A program made the translations under genes and the position numbers. Source: Flavobacterium tibetense (GTDB lineage Bacteria; Bacteroidota; Bacteroidia; Flavobacteriales; Flavobacteriaceae). From it: a DNA stretch of 64,000 nt. The first letter of the stretch is position 1, and each line of letters opens with the position of its first letter. Shown piece by piece: positions 54,816 to 64,000 of the stretch. Location: the NCBI RefSeq assembly GCF_003293845.1, contig NZ_QLST01000001.1:186001-250000 (forward strand), written 5' to 3'. The notes beneath the pieces are model-generated. The model searched no databases and had not been told where the DNA came from. It was given only the letters and a program-made list of their open reading frames with translations.

Positions 54816-57800
54816 TTATGTTGTTTTGCTAAATCTCAATTTCAGTAAATGGAGTAGATAAAACATAATTGGAACTATTACCAATGTTAAGAATGTGGCA
54901 AAAATTAATCCATAGATTACTGTTTTCGCTAATGGTCCCCAGAAAATTACATTGTCCCCACCAATATAAACATTAGGGTTGTAATCAATAAATAATCCGA
55001 AGAAATCAATGTTTAATCCAATGGCCAATGGAATTAATCCCAAAACTGTTGTAATTGCAGTTAACAATACGGGTCTTAACCTTGAACGACCACCTTCAAC
55101 AATAACTTCAAAATATTGTTCTTTTGTTAATCTGGCGGTTTCTACTAAACCTAACTCATGTTTCTTTCTATCAATGAGTAGTTGAGTATAATCTATCAGT
55201 ACAATTCCGTTGTTTACTACAATTCCAGCTAATGAGATAATTCCCATCATCGTCATAATAATCACAAAATCATTTCTAAAAATTACTAACCCAAGGAAAA
55301 CACCAATAAAACTTAGCAATACCGTAAACATAATAATTACAGGTTTTGAAATGGAGTTGAACTGCGCCACCATAATTAAAATGATTCCTCCCATTGCAAT
55401 TAACAAAGCATTGAATAAGAAAGAAGAGTTTTTCTCTTGTTCTTCCTGTTCGCCTGTAAATGAAAAAGTTGTGTTTTTTGGCATTTTATACGTTGCCATT
55501 TCTTTTTTCAAACTCGTTACTATTTCGTTGCCATTATAGCCGTCTAAAACATTAGAATAAACAGTAATTATTCGTTTTAAATTTTTCCTTTTAATGGTGT
55601 TAAATGAAGAAGTGTTGTTTCGCTCTACCAAAGCAGAAATAGGAACTTGTTGCAAACGACCAGTTGCTTGATCTCTAAAGGTTACAGGCTGATTGAAAAT
55701 AGCATTGTTATCGTTTTTTTGTTCTTCGTTAAAACGTACGTTAATTTCAAAATCGTCACCTTTACCATCTTTATAGGTAGAGACTTTTTCACCATAAATA
55801 GAACGACGCAGAGTTTGTCCCACTTGAGCAGTTGAAACACCCAATTCACCAGCCACTTTTCTGTCTACTTTTACTTCAACTCCCGGTTTTGATTTGTTTA
55901 CGTCTAATTTTAATTCTTCAATTCCACCAATGTTTTTACTGTTGATGAAATCCTTGATTTTTTCAGCTTCTACCAGCATGTTATTGTAGTTTTCACCTGA
56001 AATTTCAATGTTAATAGGATAACCCGATGGTGGACCGTTTTGGTCTTTTTCTACAATAATAGAAACACCAGGGTAGCCTTTTACCACTTCACGAATTTCA
56101 TTCATCAATTGGCTACTTTTAACATCGCGTCTAAATTTGAATTCACGCATGGAAAGTGTGATTTTTCCTCTGTGCGGCATTTCGTTTTGTGAACCACCAT
56201 CTGTTTGTGGATTGCCAGCGCCTTCACCCACTTGAGCCACTGCTGATTCTACCATATAATTGAAATCACCATCACTATATTTTTTAGCAGCAGCATACAC
56301 TTTTTTCTCAATTTCTTTAGTGAATGCATTGGTTTTTTCAATATCGGTTCCTTCTGGAAATTCAATGTAAGTGATAATCTGATTCGGTTGATTTTCTGGA
56401 AAGAATAATACTTTGGGTTGGGCAATTCCTACCAATACAATGGAAAAAATTAATAAACCAAAAGTCCCCACTAAGAATAGTATTGGTTTTTTACCAGATA
56501 AAGCAAAAGTTAGAAACTGTTTGTATTTGTTTTCTAATTTCACTAATACAACTTCCATGAAATATTTCTGCGCTTTGGAAAGGAAATATTTATACACCCA
56601 TAACATAATAGCAAAGAAAACCATTAAGTTACCAATGCCACGCAATCCGCCAGCTTTTACAACAAAACCAACGATGATAAAGAAAAGTCCGATTCCACCC
56701 AAAATACTACTTAATCGTATTACTGTTTTTCTCGACATTTCTTTTTCTTCCAATTGCATGAATTGGGAAGTAATCATGGCATTGATGATTAAGGCTACAA
56801 ATAAAGAGGAAAACAACACTACAGAAAGTGTCATTGGGAAATAAATCATAAATTTACCCATGGTTCCAGGCCATAATCCTAGTGGGAAAAATGCAGCTAA
56901 AGTAGTTGCTGTAGAAGCAATAATTGGCCAAGCAATTTCTCCAATTCCTTCAATTGCGGCTTGTTTTCTAGATAAGCCCTGCGCCATTAGCGATTGTACG
57001 TTTTCTACCACTACAATTCCGTTGTCTACCAGCATTCCTAATCCCATTACTAAGGCAAAAAGCACCATAGTATTCAAAGTTACTCCAAACGAAGACAAAA
57101 TAATGTACGACATAAACATCGACATTGGAATAGCTAAACCAACGAATAATGCACTTCTAAAACCTAAGAAAAACATCAATACACCAATTACCAATAAAAC
57201 TCCAAAAATGATATTATTTACCAAATCATCTACTTGATTAATAGTTCTAGAGGATTGATCGTTAGCCATCGAAATATTTAAGCTAGAAGGGAAATAATTA
57301 TCTTGTGCTTCTTTGACGATTGCTTTGATGCTTTCGGTAGCTTCAATCATGTTTTTTCCACTTCGCTTTTTGATGTCTAGCATTACAACTGTATTGCCAT
57401 ATTCTCTAGCAAAAGTGGTAGCTTCTTTGGGTTGAAATTTAATTTCAGCAATGTCTTTTAAATAAACAACACCATTTTCTTTTTTTACCACCACATTTTC
57501 TAATTCTGATGGGTCTTCAATTTCTCCAACAACGCGAATATTCTTTTTAATACCACTATTAACTACATTTCCGCCTGAAATCGTAGTGTTTTCAGAAGAA
57601 ACCGCTGCAATGATATTATCGAAACTTACTTGAGCTGCCGTCATTTTGTAAATATCAACAGCAATTTCTACTTCTTTTTCTTGCGCTCCACGAATGGCAG
57701 CTTCTTTAATTTGTGGCAAACGCTCAATTTTATCTTCTAGATATTCAGCGTATTCTTTCAATTTTTCCAATGGCATATCGCCAGAAAGATTGATGTTTAA

Positions 57801-58259
57801 AATCGGCTGTTCTTCAGCAATGTTTAAGTCGAATACGTTGGGTTCTACTTTTGCTCCACCAGGAAGCGTAGGCCAATTGGTTTCTGATTTTACCAAATCA
57901 ACTTTATCTTTTACTTTTTGTTTGGCTGCATCAACGGTAACATCTTCGTCAAATTCTACCAAAATCATCGAGTAATCTTGTAGCGTATTGGAAGTAATTT
58001 TGGTTACTCCAGAAATATTATTGAATTCCTCTTCTAGAGGTTTGGTAATTAATTTTTCAACATCTTCAGCCGCATTTCCTGGATTAATTGAACTTACATA
58101 AATTTTGGTTTCAATAATTTCCGGGAAAGCTTCTCTTGGCATGGAATAATAGGATAGTAATCCGCCCAATAAAATAATGGCAGTAATTACATAAACCGTC
58201 ATTTTGTTGTTGATGGCCCATGTGGATATACCGAAATTCTTAATGATTTTATTGCTCAT
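54816..58259 (-). CDS. RND efflux transporter permease
   Basis: A 1147-residue inner-membrane pump driven by protons, the third component of a tripartite efflux system. It has 12 expected helices in two halves (IIFGVLLVIGVLMFFLGFRSALFVG and the corresponding IAMGGIILIMVAQF) with large periplasmic loops. In helix 4, GLGMLVDNGIVVVENV has Asp-Asn where AcrB has Asp407-Asp408, as in several divergent RND branches. Substrate cannot be predicted. It is the last gene of tetR-tolC-MFP-RND and starts 21 nt after the MFP gene. Confidence 0.96.
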   Translation of the reverse strand: MSNKIIKNFGISTWAINNKMTVYVITAIILLGGLLSYYSMPREAFPEIIETKIYVSSINPGNAAEDVEKLITKPLEEEFNNISGVTKITSNTLQDYSMILVEFDEDVTVDAAKQKVKDKVDLVKSETNWPTLPGGAKVEPNVFDLNIAEEQPILNINLSGDMPLEKLKEYAEYLEDKIERLPQIKEAAIRGAQEKEVEIAVDIYKMTAAQVSFDNIIAAVSSENTTISGGNVVNSGIKKNIRVVGEIEDPSELENVVVKKENGVVYLKDIAEIKFQPKEATTFAREYGNTVVMLDIKKRSGKNMIEATESIKAIVKEAQDNYFPSSLNISMANDQSSRTINQVDDLVNNIIFGVLLVIGVLMFFLGFRSALFVGLAIPMSMFMSYIILSSFGVTLNTMVLFALVMGLGMLVDNGIVVVENVQSLMAQGLSRKQAAIEGIGEIAWPIIASTATTLAAFFPLGLWPGTMGKFMIYFPMTLSVVLFSSLFVALIINAMITSQFMQLEEKEMSRKTVIRLSSILGGIGLFFIIVGFVVKAGGLRGIGNLMVFFAIMLWVYKYFLSKAQKYFMEVVLVKLENKYKQFLTFALSGKKPILFLVGTFGLLIFSIVLVGIAQPKVLFFPENQPNQIITYIEFPEGTDIEKTNAFTKEIEKKVYAAAKKYSDGDFNYMVESAVAQVGEGAGNPQTDGGSQNEMPHRGKITLSMREFKFRRDVKSSQLMNEIREVVKGYPGVSIIVEKDQNGPPSGYPINIEISGENYNNMLVEAEKIKDFINSKNIGGIEELKLDVNKSKPGVEVKVDRKVAGELGVSTAQVGQTLRRSIYGEKVSTYKDGKGDDFEINVRFNEEQKNDNNAIFNQPVTFRDQATGRLQQVPISALVERNNTSSFNTIKRKNLKRIITVYSNVLDGYNGNEIVTSLKKEMATYKMPKNTTFSFTGEQEEQEKNSSFLFNALLIAMGGIILIMVAQFNSISKPVIIMFTVLLSFIGVFLGLVIFRNDFVIIMTMMGIISLAGIVVNNGIVLIDYTQLLIDRKKHELGLVETARLTKEQYFEVIVEGGRSRLRPVLLTAITTVLGLIPLAIGLNIDFFGLFIDYNPNVYIGGDNVIFWGPLAKTVIYGLIFATFLTLVIVPIMFYLLHLLKLRFSKTT

Positions 58260-58280
58260 ATTTTTGTTTCCTTAGGTTGC

Positions 58281-59444
58281 TTATTTTTTTACTACTTCAA
58301 CGGCATCGCCATCTTGAACGCTTCTTGCTCCTTCAATAATTACGACATCGCCATTGGCTAATCCTTCTAACACTTCAATATTAGCACCAGAAGTTAAGCC
58401 TGTTTTTATTGCTTTTTTCACTGCAACTGCTTTTTTCGACTGACTGTTGATAGTGTACACAATTTTTTCACCCGAAGCATTTTCAGTTACAATGCTTTCT
58501 GGAATTAAAACAGCATTCGCTTTGGTATAATCTGCAATTTTAAGAACGGCCACTTGATTTGGACGTAATAAATTATCCTGATTTGGAACTGCAATTTCGA
58601 TACTGAAGTTTCTGTTGTTTGGATTGATATAGTTCCCCACTTGACGTACTTTTCCTGTTACCGTTTTTCCAATAGATTTGATGAAAACTTCTACTGAAGC
58701 ACCATTTTTAATTTTTCCAATGAAATTCTCAGGAATGTTTGCCGCAACATACATATTGGATAAATTCACAATTCGCATTAACGGTTGACCTGGTGCTACT
58801 ACTTGACCTTTTTCTGTAATTACTTCATCAATAACGCCGCTAAATGGCGCTCTAACAATTGTTTTTGCTAGTTGCGCTTTCATTTGAGCAACCGCTTTTA
58901 ATTGCGCTTCATAATTCGTTTTAGCTTGTAAATACTGAATTTCTGAACCGATTTTTTGATTCCAAAGGTTTTGTTGTCTTTCGAAAGTAGTTTTAGCTAA
59001 AGCGGCTTGGGTTTCCATTTGCGCTAATTGGTTACTTAAACCACCATCGTCAATTCTAGTTAATAATTGGCCTTTGGTTACTTTTTGTCCAGAAGTGACT
59101 AAAACTTGTGTCAATGTTCCTGAAAACTCTGGGTAAATAATCACATTTTCTTTAGTTTCAACATTTCCTTGAATGTCGATATAATGAGTGAATACCGTAT
59201 CTTTTATAGTAGTTGTGGTAACCAATGCTACTCTTTTTACTGTATCTAATTCTGATAAGGCCGCGTCAATTTGTGCTAATTGTGCTCCAATGACGTCGTA
59301 TTCTTTTTGAATAGCAATTCTAGCTTCTTTCAATTTATTGATGTCTTTTGCAGCAATAGCTTTTTCAATTGAAGCTGTTTTTTTATCACCACCACAAGAA
59401 ATTAAAAATCCTGTTATAAGTAGCATTGCGAATATTTTTTTCAT
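58281..59444 (-). CDS. Membrane-fusion (adaptor) lipoprotein of RND pump
   Basis: A 387-residue periplasmic adaptor. Lipid Cys17 in FLISCGG, a helical hairpin (about 130-195), the lipoyl half-motifs ILTQVLVTSGQKVTKGQLLTRID-like and APFSGVIDEVITEKGQVVAPGQ, then beta-barrel and membrane-proximal parts (NVEVLEGLANGDVVIIEGA). It bridges the RND protein to TolC. It is 12 nt after the TolC-family gene and 21 nt before RND. Confidence 0.94.
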   Translation of the reverse strand: MKKIFAMLLITGFLISCGGDKKTASIEKAIAAKDINKLKEARIAIQKEYDVIGAQLAQIDAALSELDTVKRVALVTTTTIKDTVFTHYIDIQGNVETKENVIIYPEFSGTLTQVLVTSGQKVTKGQLLTRIDDGGLSNQLAQMETQAALAKTTFERQQNLWNQKIGSEIQYLQAKTNYEAQLKAVAQMKAQLAKTIVRAPFSGVIDEVITEKGQVVAPGQPLMRIVNLSNMYVAANIPENFIGKIKNGASVEVFIKSIGKTVTGKVRQVGNYINPNNRNFSIEIAVPNQDNLLRPNQVAVLKIADYTKANAVLIPESIVTENASGEKIVYTINSQSKKAVAVKKAIKTGLTSGANIEVLEGLANGDVVIIEGARSVQDGDAVEVVKK

Positions 59445-59456
59445 TTTGAAATGGAA

Positions 59457-60794
59457 TTATTTTTGGTTACTAATTTTATCTAAAGTTGCTTTTTTACTGA
59501 TTACTTCAATCATGGCTTGCAAATGATCTTGTTGTGCAGCATACAATTGACGTTGTGCTTCGGTGAATTCAAAACTGGATGAAATTCCTTCTTTGAATTT
59601 GATTTGTTGTTTGTTTTCAATGCGTTCGGCTAAACGTAAATTTTCTTTAGCTACTGCATATTGCTCCACACTATATTCATAATCGGTTTTTGATTTTTCA
59701 AATTCTAGTAAGAGTTTTTGTTCGGTTTCTTTGAGTTGGGTTTTCGCTTGTTCGTAAGCTATTTTTGCTTGTTGCGTTCTTGCGGTTCTTCCTAAACTGC
59801 TGAAGATCGGAATGTTTAATCCTACACTAATGTTAGAGAAATTAAACCAATTTTGGTCTCTTTCCAAAAAAGAAAACGTATTACTAAATGAGTTGTATCC
59901 AAAATTTGCAGTGGCAGACAATGAAGGAAGCGCTTTACTTTTTTCTAATTTCAATAACAGACGAGAAGCTTCTTCGTTATTTAGTCCAATTTTATAATCA
60001 ATAGTATTGGTTACTGTAAAATCGAAATTACTATTTAAAACAATGTTTTCAGAGGCCAATTGATCTAAATTATCTTTTAAAATCACCTCTTCGTCCATGT
60101 CGATTCCTAAAACCAATTTTAGCATTTTTAGCGCAATAATTTCTCTTTTTTGCGCATTGGAAAGCATGCTTTTGATTTGGCTAAACGTAATTTGAAGTTG
60201 TTCTACATTCTCTTCTTCAATTAAACCATTTTTGAAGGTTTCTTCTGTTTCAAAAAGTGTTTTCTCTAACGATTTTTTGTTGCTTTCCAATACTTTTACG
60301 CTTTCTCTTGCTAATAATACATTGCCGTAAGCGTTGATTACAATTTCTCTGATTTCCAAATCGGTTTTTTCTTTGGCGTTTTGAGAAATTTGTAAATAGA
60401 CTTTTGCCGATTGTAATCCTACTAAGTATGAACCATCAAAAAGTAATTGACTCAAAGAAGCGTTTGCTACCATATTGTGCTTTACACCAAATTCCACTTC
60501 TTGAAATTCACCTGGGTTTCCTCCAAAAAATTCAGCTGGAACAACTGATTTCTGGATAACTAAGTTGTTTTGGTAGTTAATGTTACTGTTAATTTGTGGT
60601 AGACCAATGGTGGTTGTTTCCCATTTTTTCTTTTTGGCAGCCTCAATATCTCTTGAGGAATTAATTGCTGCATAATTGTTTTCCAATGCGTGCGCAATAG
60701 CTTCTTTCAGTGTGAAGTTGTAAGATTTCTTCGTTTCTTGTGCCATTCCTATGTTAAATAGTACTAAGACTAGGAGAATTAATTTACGTTTCAT
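59457..60794 (-). CDS. TolC-family outer-membrane channel
   Basis: A 445-residue efflux exit duct. Signal peptide 1-18 ends GMAQ; two internally similar halves of long helices and strands, with LKEAIAHALENNYAAINSSRD at the start, SLSQLLFDGSYLVGLQSAK, and the second-half PIFSSLGRTARTQQAKIAYEQAKTQ. It starts within TAATG at the TetR stop, so the regulator and channel are translationally coupled. Confidence 0.94.
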   Translation of the reverse strand: MKRKLILLVLVLFNIGMAQETKKSYNFTLKEAIAHALENNYAAINSSRDIEAAKKKKWETTTIGLPQINSNINYQNNLVIQKSVVPAEFFGGNPGEFQEVEFGVKHNMVANASLSQLLFDGSYLVGLQSAKVYLQISQNAKEKTDLEIREIVINAYGNVLLARESVKVLESNKKSLEKTLFETEETFKNGLIEEENVEQLQITFSQIKSMLSNAQKREIIALKMLKLVLGIDMDEEVILKDNLDQLASENIVLNSNFDFTVTNTIDYKIGLNNEEASRLLLKLEKSKALPSLSATANFGYNSFSNTFSFLERDQNWFNFSNISVGLNIPIFSSLGRTARTQQAKIAYEQAKTQLKETEQKLLLEFEKSKTDYEYSVEQYAVAKENLRLAERIENKQQIKFKEGISSSFEFTEAQRQLYAAQQDHLQAMIEVISKKATLDKISNQK

Positions 60795-61393
60795 TAATAA
60801 ATAATTTGTGTCTTTAATTGTTTTTCTAATTCTACGATTCCTGCCAATGTTGCCATGGCTCTAATATGGTATTCCAATGCTTTTAATTCTAATTCTTGAG
60901 CTTCAATTTCTAAAGCCGTATTTTCATTGATATTGAAGATTAAGGTGTAATAAAATTTTACATAATTGTCTACATCTAAATTCTTGCGATACAAGCCTTC
61001 TTTCATGCCTTTTAAGATGTTGTCTTTGAAACATTTGATGCAAACCTCGATTTGTAAACCTAATACTTTGTTGTAAATCTCTGGATAATGTTTTTTCAAT
61101 TGATAAATAGGAGAAGTTTCTGAACTCTTAAACATTTCTTTGAACATGCGTTTGATTTCAAAATTTTCTTCAATGGCGTTTAAATCTTGTGCTACAATTT
61201 TATCGATGGTTTCATTGATTTCAATATGAGCTAGTTTTATACTTTCCTCTATTAAAATGTCTTTATTAGAAAAATACTTGTAGATGGTTTTCTTTGATAT
61301 ACACATTTCGCAAGCAATATCATCCATAGTGATACTCTTGAAACCTAATCTTAAAAACATTTCTTTAGCTTTGGCAATAATTTTCTCTTTCAT
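60794..61393 (-). CDS. TetR-family regulator of the efflux operon
   Basis: A 199-residue repressor. N-terminal helix-turn-helix (KEKIIAKAKEMFLRLGFKSITMDDIACEMCISKKTIYKYFSNKDIL) and a helical ligand domain with EECVKCF-like Cys-rich part. The reading frame can begin at TTG 61405, but the predicted transcription start lies at about 61409, so ATG 61393 is preferred. It is the first gene of the pump operon, with an overlapping dyad and promoter at 61416-61456, suggesting self-control with the pump. Confidence 0.93.
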   Translation of the reverse strand: MKEKIIAKAKEMFLRLGFKSITMDDIACEMCISKKTIYKYFSNKDILIEESIKLAHIEINETIDKIVAQDLNAIEENFEIKRMFKEMFKSSETSPIYQLKKHYPEIYNKVLGLQIEVCIKCFKDNILKGMKEGLYRKNLDVDNYVKFYYTLIFNINENTALEIEAQELELKALEYHIRAMATLAGIVELEKQLKTQIIY

Positions 61394-61415
61394 AATTTCA
61401 TTCAAAATTCAGGCG

Positions 61416-61456
61416 CAAATGTATGATGGAAACTTTTAACACCAAAATAGTTTCCA
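61416..61456 (-). promoter_or_regulatory. Promoter and candidate operator of the tetR-efflux operon
   Basis: Minus-strand TTTG (61446-61443), 19 nt, TACATTTG (61423-61416): the full Bacteroidota consensus. A dyad TGGAAACT (61427-61434) and AGTTTCCA (61449-61456), 14 nt apart, covers the spacer and -33 element and is a good candidate for TetR binding. Confidence 0.72.
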
Positions 61457-61484
61457 AAGTTTTTACGAAAATTTAACATTTGAC

Positions 61485-61492
61485 TAATTTTG
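61485..61492 (+). promoter_or_regulatory. -7 box of polyprenyl synthetase gene
   Basis: TAATTTTG fits TAnnTTTG. It lies upstream of the ATG at 61537 and inside the longer frame that would begin with TTG at 61480, which favours the ATG. Confidence 0.5.
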
Positions 61493-61536
61493 GCAATACA
61501 CAATATTTGGAGTATTTTAGCCAAAAATTAAATTTC

Positions 61537-62511
61537 ATGCATCCTATTGCCTATTATCAGGAATTATTAGCGAATCATTTTTCGACTATTGCTACACAAA
61601 AACAGCCTAAAAACTTATACGAACCTATTGCTTATATTTTGGCATTGGGAGGAAAAAGAATGCGTCCTGTTTTAACGCTAATGGCAACAGAAGTTTTTAA
61701 TGTGGATGCAAAAAAAGCCATTCCAGCAGCTACTGCAGTTGAGGTTTTTCATAATTTTTCGTTGATTCATGATGATATAATGGACGATGCACCACTAAGA
61801 AGAGGCAATCAAACCGTTCATGAAAAATGGGATTTAAACACCGGAATTTTATCAGGCGATGCGATGCTAATTTTAGCTTACCAATATTTTGAAAACTACG
61901 AACCAAATATTTTCCAAAAATTAGCCAAATTATTCAGCAAAACCGCTTTAGAAGTTTGTGAAGGCCAACAATACGATGTGGATTTTGAAACTCGTGATGA
62001 TGTTACGATTCCCGAATACCTGAAAATGATTGAATACAAAACTGCTGTTTTAGTGGGTGCCGCTATGAAAATGGGCGCCATTGTAGCGGAAACTTCGGAA
62101 GAAAATGCGAATTTAATTTATGATTTTGGACTAAATTTAGGAATTGCCTTCCAATTACAAGATGATTTTCTAGATGCTTTTGGAAACCCAGAGACTTTTG
62201 GAAAGCAAGTTGGTGGCGACATCATCGAAAACAAAAAAACCTATTTGTATTTGAAAGCCATGGAATTTGCTAACGAAGAAGATAAACAACAATTGTTGCA
62301 TTTGTTTTCGATTCAACCTTCAGATAATACTAATAAAATTGAATCAGTAAAAACCATTTTTGATTCCTCTGGAGCTAGTGAAGCGACTAAAGCTGCTATC
62401 AAAGACTTTACATTCAAAGCATTTGAAACCTTAGAAAAAATGGACATCGATTCAGAAAAGAAAGCTATTTTGAAAGCTTTTGGAGAGAATCTAATGGGAA
62501 GAAACGTGTAA
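61537..62511 (+). CDS. Polyprenyl (isoprenoid) diphosphate synthase
   Basis: A 324-residue trans-prenyltransferase that adds isopentenyl diphosphate to allylic diphosphates, for quinone or carrier lipid chains. It has GGKRMRPVL, the first Asp-rich motif DDIMDD at 79-84, GDAMLILAYQ, and the second motif LQDDFLDAFG. Residues before the first motif (FHNFSLIH) suggest medium chain length, but chain length is not certain: farnesyl/geranylgeranyl or longer. Start chosen at ATG 61537 as the frame's earlier TTG lies within the promoter. Confidence 0.93.
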   Translation: MHPIAYYQELLANHFSTIATQKQPKNLYEPIAYILALGGKRMRPVLTLMATEVFNVDAKKAIPAATAVEVFHNFSLIHDDIMDDAPLRRGNQTVHEKWDLNTGILSGDAMLILAYQYFENYEPNIFQKLAKLFSKTALEVCEGQQYDVDFETRDDVTIPEYLKMIEYKTAVLVGAAMKMGAIVAETSEENANLIYDFGLNLGIAFQLQDDFLDAFGNPETFGKQVGGDIIENKKTYLYLKAMEFANEEDKQQLLHLFSIQPSDNTNKIESVKTIFDSSGASEATKAAIKDFTFKAFETLEKMDIDSEKKAILKAFGENLMGRNV

Positions 62512-62544
62512 TCAAGTGCAATGACAAAATCAAGTTCAAATTTT

Positions 62545-63042
62545 ATGAAAAAAAATCAAAAAACAATAATGAGTTTAATAATTTTATTTCTATTTACTTC
62601 TTGTTCAAAGTTTGAGCTTCATAATATTAATGAATTTGATATTGATGAATCTTCATCGAAAAAAAGATTTCCTATTGAGTTAGTTTGTACACACGGTGGA
62701 GAGAATTTGAAAAACGACAAAGAATATTATTATCAAACTATAGCAGTAATTAAAGATACAAAAGACACAATTACAATTTTATCAGAAGATATTTTACTGT
62801 TTGATAAAATGGATGTTAATCAATTAGAATTCATTTCAGTTTATTCTGAAGATAAATCCGATATGATTCTATTTGAGTTAAGAAATGGAGGTAAAGGAAG
62901 AGAATTAAAAAATATTAATGACCTTGAAATCCAGCCATATAAAAGATTAGAAAAAGTTGCATTTAATAAAAAATTCAGCCAATTCGATGGAAGAAAATAT
63001 CAAGCAACGATTGGTTTAATTGTACAATCCCAAAATAATTAG
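62545..63042 (+). CDS. Lipoprotein of unknown function
   Basis: A 165-residue lipoprotein (signal 1-19, lipid Cys20 in FTSC). The mature part is beta-rich with many charged residues: SSKKRFPIELVCTHGGENLKNDKEYYYQ and FSQFDGRKYQATIGLIVQSQN. No family recognised. The frame opens at 62521 (MTKSSSNF), which reads a word-like intergenic repeat; the ATG at 62545 begins the signal peptide. It follows the polyprenyl synthetase by 33 nt and precedes the next gene by 6 nt. Confidence 0.75.
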   Translation: MKKNQKTIMSLIILFLFTSCSKFELHNINEFDIDESSSKKRFPIELVCTHGGENLKNDKEYYYQTIAVIKDTKDTITILSEDILLFDKMDVNQLEFISVYSEDKSDMILFELRNGGKGRELKNINDLEIQPYKRLEKVAFNKKFSQFDGRKYQATIGLIVQSQNN

Positions 63043-63048
63043 GAAATA

Positions 63049-63399
63049 ATGTATCAATCACCAGCAAATATTGATGCCTTAATTTCGCAAGCCGAAGAAG
63101 AACATTTGTACTTCAAACTCATTGAGCAAGTGAATAAAGATTTTGCTTTGGCGAATGAACCTTTGGATGTTCCAGCTAGTATTCTTCCGTTTGAGTTTAA
63201 AAATTTGGTACAAGAAAAAATTTATAAACTTATTCAGCATAAATTCGCCGAATATTTGAATTTACTTTACATTATTGATGTTCCTGAAGAGCAAATTAAA
63301 AAATTGGATGGTTCCGATTTGGTAGAATTATCAGAACAAGTCACATTTTTAGTTATGAAACGCGAATGGCAAAAGGTTTGGTTTCGTAATAACTATTAA
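63049..63399 (+). CDS. Conserved small cytoplasmic protein
   Basis: A 116-residue mainly helical, acidic protein with no signal. Recognisable stretches: LISQAEEEHLYFKLIEQVNKDFALANE and SEQVTFLVMKREWQKVWFRNNY at the end. I recall no function; it looks like a conserved Flavobacterial hypothetical. It is 6 nt after the lipoprotein gene and overlaps the convergent barrel gene by 4 nt. Confidence 0.75.
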   Translation: MYQSPANIDALISQAEEEHLYFKLIEQVNKDFALANEPLDVPASILPFEFKNLVQEKIYKLIQHKFAEYLNLLYIIDVPEEQIKKLDGSDLVELSEQVTFLVMKREWQKVWFRNNY

Positions 63400-63941
63400 A
63401 AAAATATTCTCACGAAAGGCATCAATGCATCCACATACATATAATCGCGATCTTTGTGTAAAACATTGTATCGCAGTCCAATAGTTATATTTTCATTTCT
63501 ATATCCAGCTCCAACAAACAAAGCGGTATTCCAAAAATCTCTAGTTGCCGTGCCATTAATAGTTTCAAATCTTGAATTTACACGAAGTTGCTCCAGTTCA
63601 GTTGAAATTTGAATTTCTCTAATAGGATGAAACAAGCCAATAACGCTTCCGCCATACATATTTGAAGTAAAGATATCACGCTGTCTTACATAGCTATATT
63701 GCGCACCTAAACCAGCTGCAAAATAGTCGTTGAAATTATAAATTGCACTTGGTGCAATGGCAACATCAGCATAACCATTTCCAAAACCTAAACCAAGTCC
63801 ACCACCAAATTGAACGCGCTCCCAAAAATCACTTTTTGTTTTCATTTCTTGGTTTTCTTGTGCAAAAACTACAATACTCGAACCAAATAAAAACACAAAA
63901 GTTAGCAAAACTGTTAAATTTATTGCGAAATTCTTTTTCAT
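63396..63941 (-). CDS. Small outer-membrane beta-barrel protein
   Basis: A 181-residue protein with a signal peptide (1-28, ending VFAQ) and alternating strands: FGGGLGLGFGNGYADVAIAPSAIYNFNDYFAAGLGAQYSYV and the final strands FVGAGYRNENITIGLRYNVL, ending in MPFVRIFF with a terminal Phe as in barrel proteins. It probably forms an 8-stranded barrel. Some databases label relatives alpha-ketoglutarate decarboxylase, which has no support here. The last 59 nt of the window beyond it hold no gene. Confidence 0.85.
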   Translation of the reverse strand: MKKNFAINLTVLLTFVFLFGSSIVVFAQENQEMKTKSDFWERVQFGGGLGLGFGNGYADVAIAPSAIYNFNDYFAAGLGAQYSYVRQRDIFTSNMYGGSVIGLFHPIREIQISTELEQLRVNSRFETINGTATRDFWNTALFVGAGYRNENITIGLRYNVLHKDRDYMYVDALMPFVRIFF

Positions 63942-64000
63942 AAAACCTTTTTCAAAAAATTAATGTTATAAAAGTATAAAAATCTTTGAAAGATTATTAT

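Noticed and set aside
55210..57975. Several plus-strand open frames opposite the RND gene
   Set aside because: They lie opposite a complete RND permease and have low-complexity translations without family features.
63396..63941. Alpha-ketoglutarate decarboxylase label
   Set aside because: The sequence is a small beta-barrel with a signal peptide and no decarboxylase motif.

Overview
The window is AT-rich bacterial chromosome from a member of the Bacteroidota, almost certainly a Flavobacterium or close relative. The evidence is: promoters of the TAnnTTTG type, little use of Shine-Dalgarno sites, lipoproteins ending in (S/T)xC, type IX secretion C-terminal tails, an SDR-type threonine dehydrogenase, an OlsF-like acyltransferase fusion, atpDC apart from the other ATP synthase genes, and a MocR regulator beside a TonB-dependent receptor. 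Assignments rest on reading the translated sequence and on recalled family signatures; no database search was run.

Layout. 1-5.5 kb: the start of mfd, a lipoprotein, threonine dehydrogenase, and a small minus-strand group with a globin-like lipoprotein and a membrane-anchored HMA-like protein. 5.5-7.9 kb: the most mobile-looking part, with a DUF559 nuclease gene between 40-bp inverted repeats, an aldehyde dehydrogenase, and a GIY-YIG nuclease gene between an intact tRNA-Asn and a broken copy of its 3' half. 8-21.6 kb: rseP, a secreted M1 aminopeptidase, serS, TPR protein, rsmA-mgtE, a hydroxyacid dehydrogenase, and a compact TM2/DUF2752/DUF4870-like/M48 membrane cluster. 21.7-30.6 kb: olsF-like acyltransferase, xth, OmpA lipoprotein, AsmA-like protein, aldo/keto reductase. 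30.7-40 kb: a minus-strand panC-panD-membrane protein-esterase-like-radA run, facing a plus-strand GT5-domain protein, DUF4270 lipoprotein and glmS. 40-47 kb: atpDC, with a tandem duplication at the atpC stop, and a 1566-residue Asp-box protein. 47-51 kb: a MocR-family regulator, apparently without its PLP lysine, divergent from a TonB-dependent receptor. 51-54.8 kb: cold-shock protein, aspS, a thioredoxin-fold protein, a small repeat protein. 54.8-61.4 kb: tetR-tolC-MFP-RND efflux operon with a recognisable promoter and dyad. 61.5-64 kb: polyprenyl synthetase, lipoprotein, conserved protein, outer-membrane barrel.

Most of the window is ordinary housekeeping sequence. The best leads for something under-described are the DUF559 inverted-repeat cassette, the GIY-YIG/tRNA-Asn duplication with palindromes inserted in the tRNA copy, the PLP-lysine-less MocR regulator with its receptor, the GHDTTAG esterase-like protein, and the globin/HMA-like pair. 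No CRISPR array, prophage, transposase or rRNA was found. No gene-free stretch exceeds about 300 bases.
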